A stretch of 7,118 nt of DNA. Source: Acidobacteriota bacterium (GTDB lineage Bacteria > Acidobacteriota > Aminicenantia > UBA2199). Under the pieces are notes generated by a model. The model had not been told where the DNA came from, made no database searches, and saw nothing but the letters and a program-made list of their open reading frames with translations. Below, in pieces: positions 4,783-7,118 of this stretch. Within the stretch, counting starts at the first letter, position 1. Every line of letters starts with the position of its first letter. The stretch lies in the NCBI GenBank assembly GCA_021817755.1, contig JAKAGC010000197.1, forward strand, positions 1-7,118, written 5' to 3'. Made by a program: the position numbers and the translations under genes.

Positions 4783-7118
4783 TTACGCGATATGTGGTTT
4801 AACCTCCTTATGCCACTTCCATAAGAAATAAATAGCCGGATAAACTAGTAATTCCATAAGAAACGATGTGGCAAGCCCTCCAACCATTGGAGCAGTCACA
4901 CGTTTCATAACATCGGCTCCGGTTCCCATACTCCACATAATCGGCATTAAACCCATAGCCGTTGCACAAACGGTCATCATCTTGGGACGAATACGTTTAA
5001 CAGCTCCATGTATCACGGCTTCGCGTAATTCCTCTTTATTATTCAATCGATTATTTTCTTTTGCTTCATTATAAGAGAGATCAAGAAATAAAAGCATGAA
5101 TACCCCTGTTTCTGCATCGAGCCCCATTAATGCGATCATGCCTACCCATGCGGCAATGGATACATTGTAATCCAACAAATACATCAGCCATACGGCACCG
5201 ACAACGGAAAAAGGCACTGCTAGCATGACAAGAAATGTTTTAAACGTGGATTTGGTGTTCATGTACAATAAAATGAAAATCAAAACGATAGTAATGGGGA
5301 TAATAAGTTTTAACCGCTCACGTACCCGAATCATATTCTCATATTGACCGCTCCAAATTAAAGAATATCCTGTGGGAAGTGTGATACTTTTATCGATGGT
5401 TTTCCTGGCATCATCTACATATGTACCGACATCACGACCGGCAATATCGATAAACACATAACCGGCAAGCATCCCGTTTTCATCACGAATCATGGCGGGT
5501 CCGTTCGAGATAGTAACATCTGCAACAAGGGATATGGGAACTTGTGTGCCATTCATGGTGGGAACAAGTACACGTTGGAGTTGATCTAGTTCGGAGCGGT
5601 AATCGCGAGCATAACGGAGGTTTACGCTGTACCGTTCTCTCCCTTCGATGGTAGTGGTAATGGTTTCACCGCCGATTGCAGCCATAATGGTCATCTGGAC
5701 ATCATCGATAGTTAATCCGTATTGTGCCAGTGCTTCTCTTTTGGGAACAAAATCGACAAAAAATCCACCGGCTGCGCGTTCGGCAAATACACTACGAGTA
5801 CCGGGGACTTTATTAAGAACCTTTTCCATCTGTTCGCCTAGCTCCTGGATTTTATTCAAATCACTACCGAGTATTTTTATTCCCACAGGAGTACGAAATC
5901 CGGTTGTAAGCATATCGATTCGCGCTTTAATCGGCATAGTCCAAGCATTGGTATTGCCGGGAATTTGAAGAGCTTTATCCAGTTCAGCAACGAGCTCATC
6001 CCATGAAATGCGATCGGGCCAGGCATGTCGCAATATTCCTTTCAACCAATCAGGAGCCCAAGACGAATACCACCGCTCTTTAGCACGCCATTGAGATGGG
6101 GGTTTGAGAATAACAGTTGTCTCCATCATTGAAAACGGAGCAGGATCGGTTGATGTATCAGCTCGCCCTGCTTTACCAAAAACAGTAACGACTTCGGGAA
6201 AAGACTTCATAACCCGGTCTTCAAGTTCCATTAGCTTCTGAGCTTCTGTAACGGATAAACCGGGTAAAGTAGTGGGCATATATAATATGGTCCCTTCATT
6301 TAATGGGGGCATAAATTCCCTGCCGAGTTTGAAATATACAGGAACAGAAACAAGAATAATGAGTAGTGCAATTGCTATAGTGGATTTCGGATGACGCAAA
6401 ACAAAACGGCAAGGTTTATCATAGAGTTTAAACAAAATTTTACTAATTGGATGTTTTTCTTCGCTATAATATTTACCGACAAGTACACTATTGGTAATCT
6501 TCGCAGTCCAGCGGGGACGGAAAGAAAAAGGATGCATGCGGGTAAAGAGCATTCGTACGGCAGGATCAAGGGTAACGGCGAGAATAGCGGCCATAGCCAG
6601 GGATAACGTTTTGGTATAAGCAAGAGGGGTAAATAACCTGCCTTCCTGATCTACAAGGGTAAAAACAGGAAGAAAGGAAACAGCAATAACAAGCAACGAA
6701 AAGAATACCGATGGTCCAACTTCCTGGAGAGCTTCAAGACGGATTTGATGGAAGTCTCCTTTTTGCCCTTCCTCTTGCCAGCGTTCAAGTTTTTTATAAG
6801 CATTCTCGACTTCCACAATCGCACCATCTACAAGCACCCCGATGGAAATGGCAATACCTGCAAGACTCATAATATTGGAAGAAATACCCCAGTAATACAT
6901 AGGAATAAACGCGAGTAGTACTGAAACAGGAATGGTAATAATGGGAACAAGTGCGGAAGGGATGTGCCAGAGAAAAAATAGAATAACGAGACTGACGATA
7001 ATCATTTCGGTCAACAATTCACTTTTTAAATTATCGATGGATTGGTCGATAAGTTCGGAACGGTCATAAGTGGTGACGATCTCAACTCCACTGGGAAGAG
7101 ATGCTTTCATACTTTCCA
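4783..7118 (-). CDS. cusA: CusA-type heavy-metal RND efflux pump, Cu(I)/Ag(I) class; N-terminus cut by the window edge
   Basis: The frame is open to the right edge. The Met at 7110 is internal, since codons for Glu and Ser precede it in frame and about 310 residues are missing compared with E. coli CusA (1,047). Numbering below starts at that Met. Proton-driven metal pumps of this class move Cu(I)/Ag(I) from periplasm or cytosol to the outer-membrane channel. Aligned by eye with CusA, the substrate methionines are all present: Met278 (LYMPTTLPG, CusA 573), Met328 (APFSMMETT, 623) and Met400 (ARIDMLTTG, 672). The proton-relay residues Asp95, Glu667 and Lys710 match CusA 405, 939 and 984. The helix-4 motif VDGAIVEVEN (94-103) lacks the first Asp of the CzcA motif, as in Cu/Ag pumps. 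Residues 346-367 form a Trp-rich insertion absent from E. coli CusA. Membrane helices cluster near 34-90, 133-185, 243-262, 601-617, 623-675 and 710-765. The outer-membrane protein gene follows after 11 nt; an adaptor gene probably lies upstream, outside the window. Confidence 0.93.
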   Translation of the reverse strand, partial: ESMKASLPSGVEIVTTYDRSELIDQSIDNLKSELLTEMIIVSLVILFFLWHIPSALVPIITIPVSVLLAFIPMYYWGISSNIMSLAGIAISIGVLVDGAIVEVENAYKKLERWQEEGQKGDFHQIRLEALQEVGPSVFFSLLVIAVSFLPVFTLVDQEGRLFTPLAYTKTLSLAMAAILAVTLDPAVRMLFTRMHPFSFRPRWTAKITNSVLVGKYYSEEKHPISKILFKLYDKPCRFVLRHPKSTIAIALLIILVSVPVYFKLGREFMPPLNEGTILYMPTTLPGLSVTEAQKLMELEDRVMKSFPEVVTVFGKAGRADTSTDPAPFSMMETTVILKPPSQWRAKERWYSSWAPDWLKGILRHAWPDRISWDELVAELDKALQIPGNTNAWTMPIKARIDMLTTGFRTPVGIKILGSDLNKIQELGEQMEKVLNKVPGTRSVFAERAAGGFFVDFVPKREALAQYGLTIDDVQMTIMAAIGGETITTTIEGRERYSVNLRYARDYRSELDQLQRVLVPTMNGTQVPISLVADVTISNGPAMIRDENGMLAGYVFIDIAGRDVGTYVDDARKTIDKSITLPTGYSLIWSGQYENMIRVRERLKLIIPITIVLIFILLYMNTKSTFKTFLVMLAVPFSVVGAVWLMYLLDYNVSIAAWVGMIALMGLDAETGVFMLLFLDLSYNEAKENNRLNNKEELREAVIHGAVKRIRPKMMTVCATAMGLMPIMWSMGTGADVMKRVTAPMVGGLATSFLMELLVYPAIYFLWKWHKEVKPHIA

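Noticed and set aside
4365..4824. Overlapping plus-strand open frames opposite the coiled-coil part of the outer-membrane protein
   Set aside because: They are Ser/Thr/Leu-rich translations antisense to a real gene whose repetitive Glu/Lys codons create long open frames on the other strand.
6483..6551. A possible insertion in the CusA-type pump between the helix 4-6 region and the next helix
   Set aside because: Residues about 187-230 vary in length in this family, and the reading frame and flanking motifs are intact, so nothing indicates disruption.
7108..7110. ATG as the start of the CusA-type pump
   Set aside because: The frame continues upstream to the window edge, and the protein from this Met would lack helix 1 and about 310 conserved N-terminal residues.

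Overview
The window is a bacterial chromosomal segment of moderate G+C with a diderm (Gram-negative-type) envelope: it encodes parts of two RND export systems, a periplasmic adaptor lipoprotein and an outer-membrane beta-barrel. A single pyrophosphate-type phosphofructokinase gene sits between the two export gene sets. The PPi-type enzyme, the relaxed lipobox (Phe at -3) and the style of the RND proteins would suit a spirochaete or another deep diderm lineage. This is an inference with low confidence, because no rRNA or tRNA is present to fix the taxonomy.

Layout from left to right. (1) Positions 1-774, minus strand: the N-terminal 258 residues of an RND inner-membrane pump of the AcrB-like multidrug (HAE) type, cut by the left edge. 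(2) 796-1878, minus: its membrane-fusion/adaptor lipoprotein, 21 nt upstream of the pump and clearly in the same operon, in the order adaptor then pump. (3) 1879-2161: a 283-nt divergent intergenic region. It holds a near-consensus sigma70 promoter for the rightward gene and no equally convincing promoter for the leftward operon. (4) 2162-3358, plus: a phosphofructokinase whose active-site residues (GGDD and PKTIDND) are those of PPi-dependent enzymes. (5) 3359-3478: a convergent intergenic region with a strong GC-rich hairpin. (6) 3479-4771, minus: a secreted outer-membrane beta-barrel with an N-terminal coiled coil, resembling porins rather than TolC/CusC channels. (7) 4783-7118, minus: the C-terminal three quarters of a CusA-type heavy-metal RND pump, cut by the right edge, 11 nt upstream of the barrel gene.

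How they work together. The right-hand operon looks like a Cu(I)/Ag(I) export system. The pump keeps the three substrate methionines, and the Asp-Glu-Lys proton relay, of Escherichia coli CusA. The outer-membrane protein that follows is probably co-transcribed, but it is porin-like and not a recognisable CusC. The left-hand operon is a second tripartite-type exporter of a different class; its outer-membrane partner is not in the window. The glycolytic gene has its own promoter and no evident functional link to the exporters. I see no mobile element, CRISPR array, RNA gene or clearly novel system. The most unusual points are the porin-like gene behind the CusA pump, the palindrome inside the phosphofructokinase promoter and the hairpin between the convergent genes.
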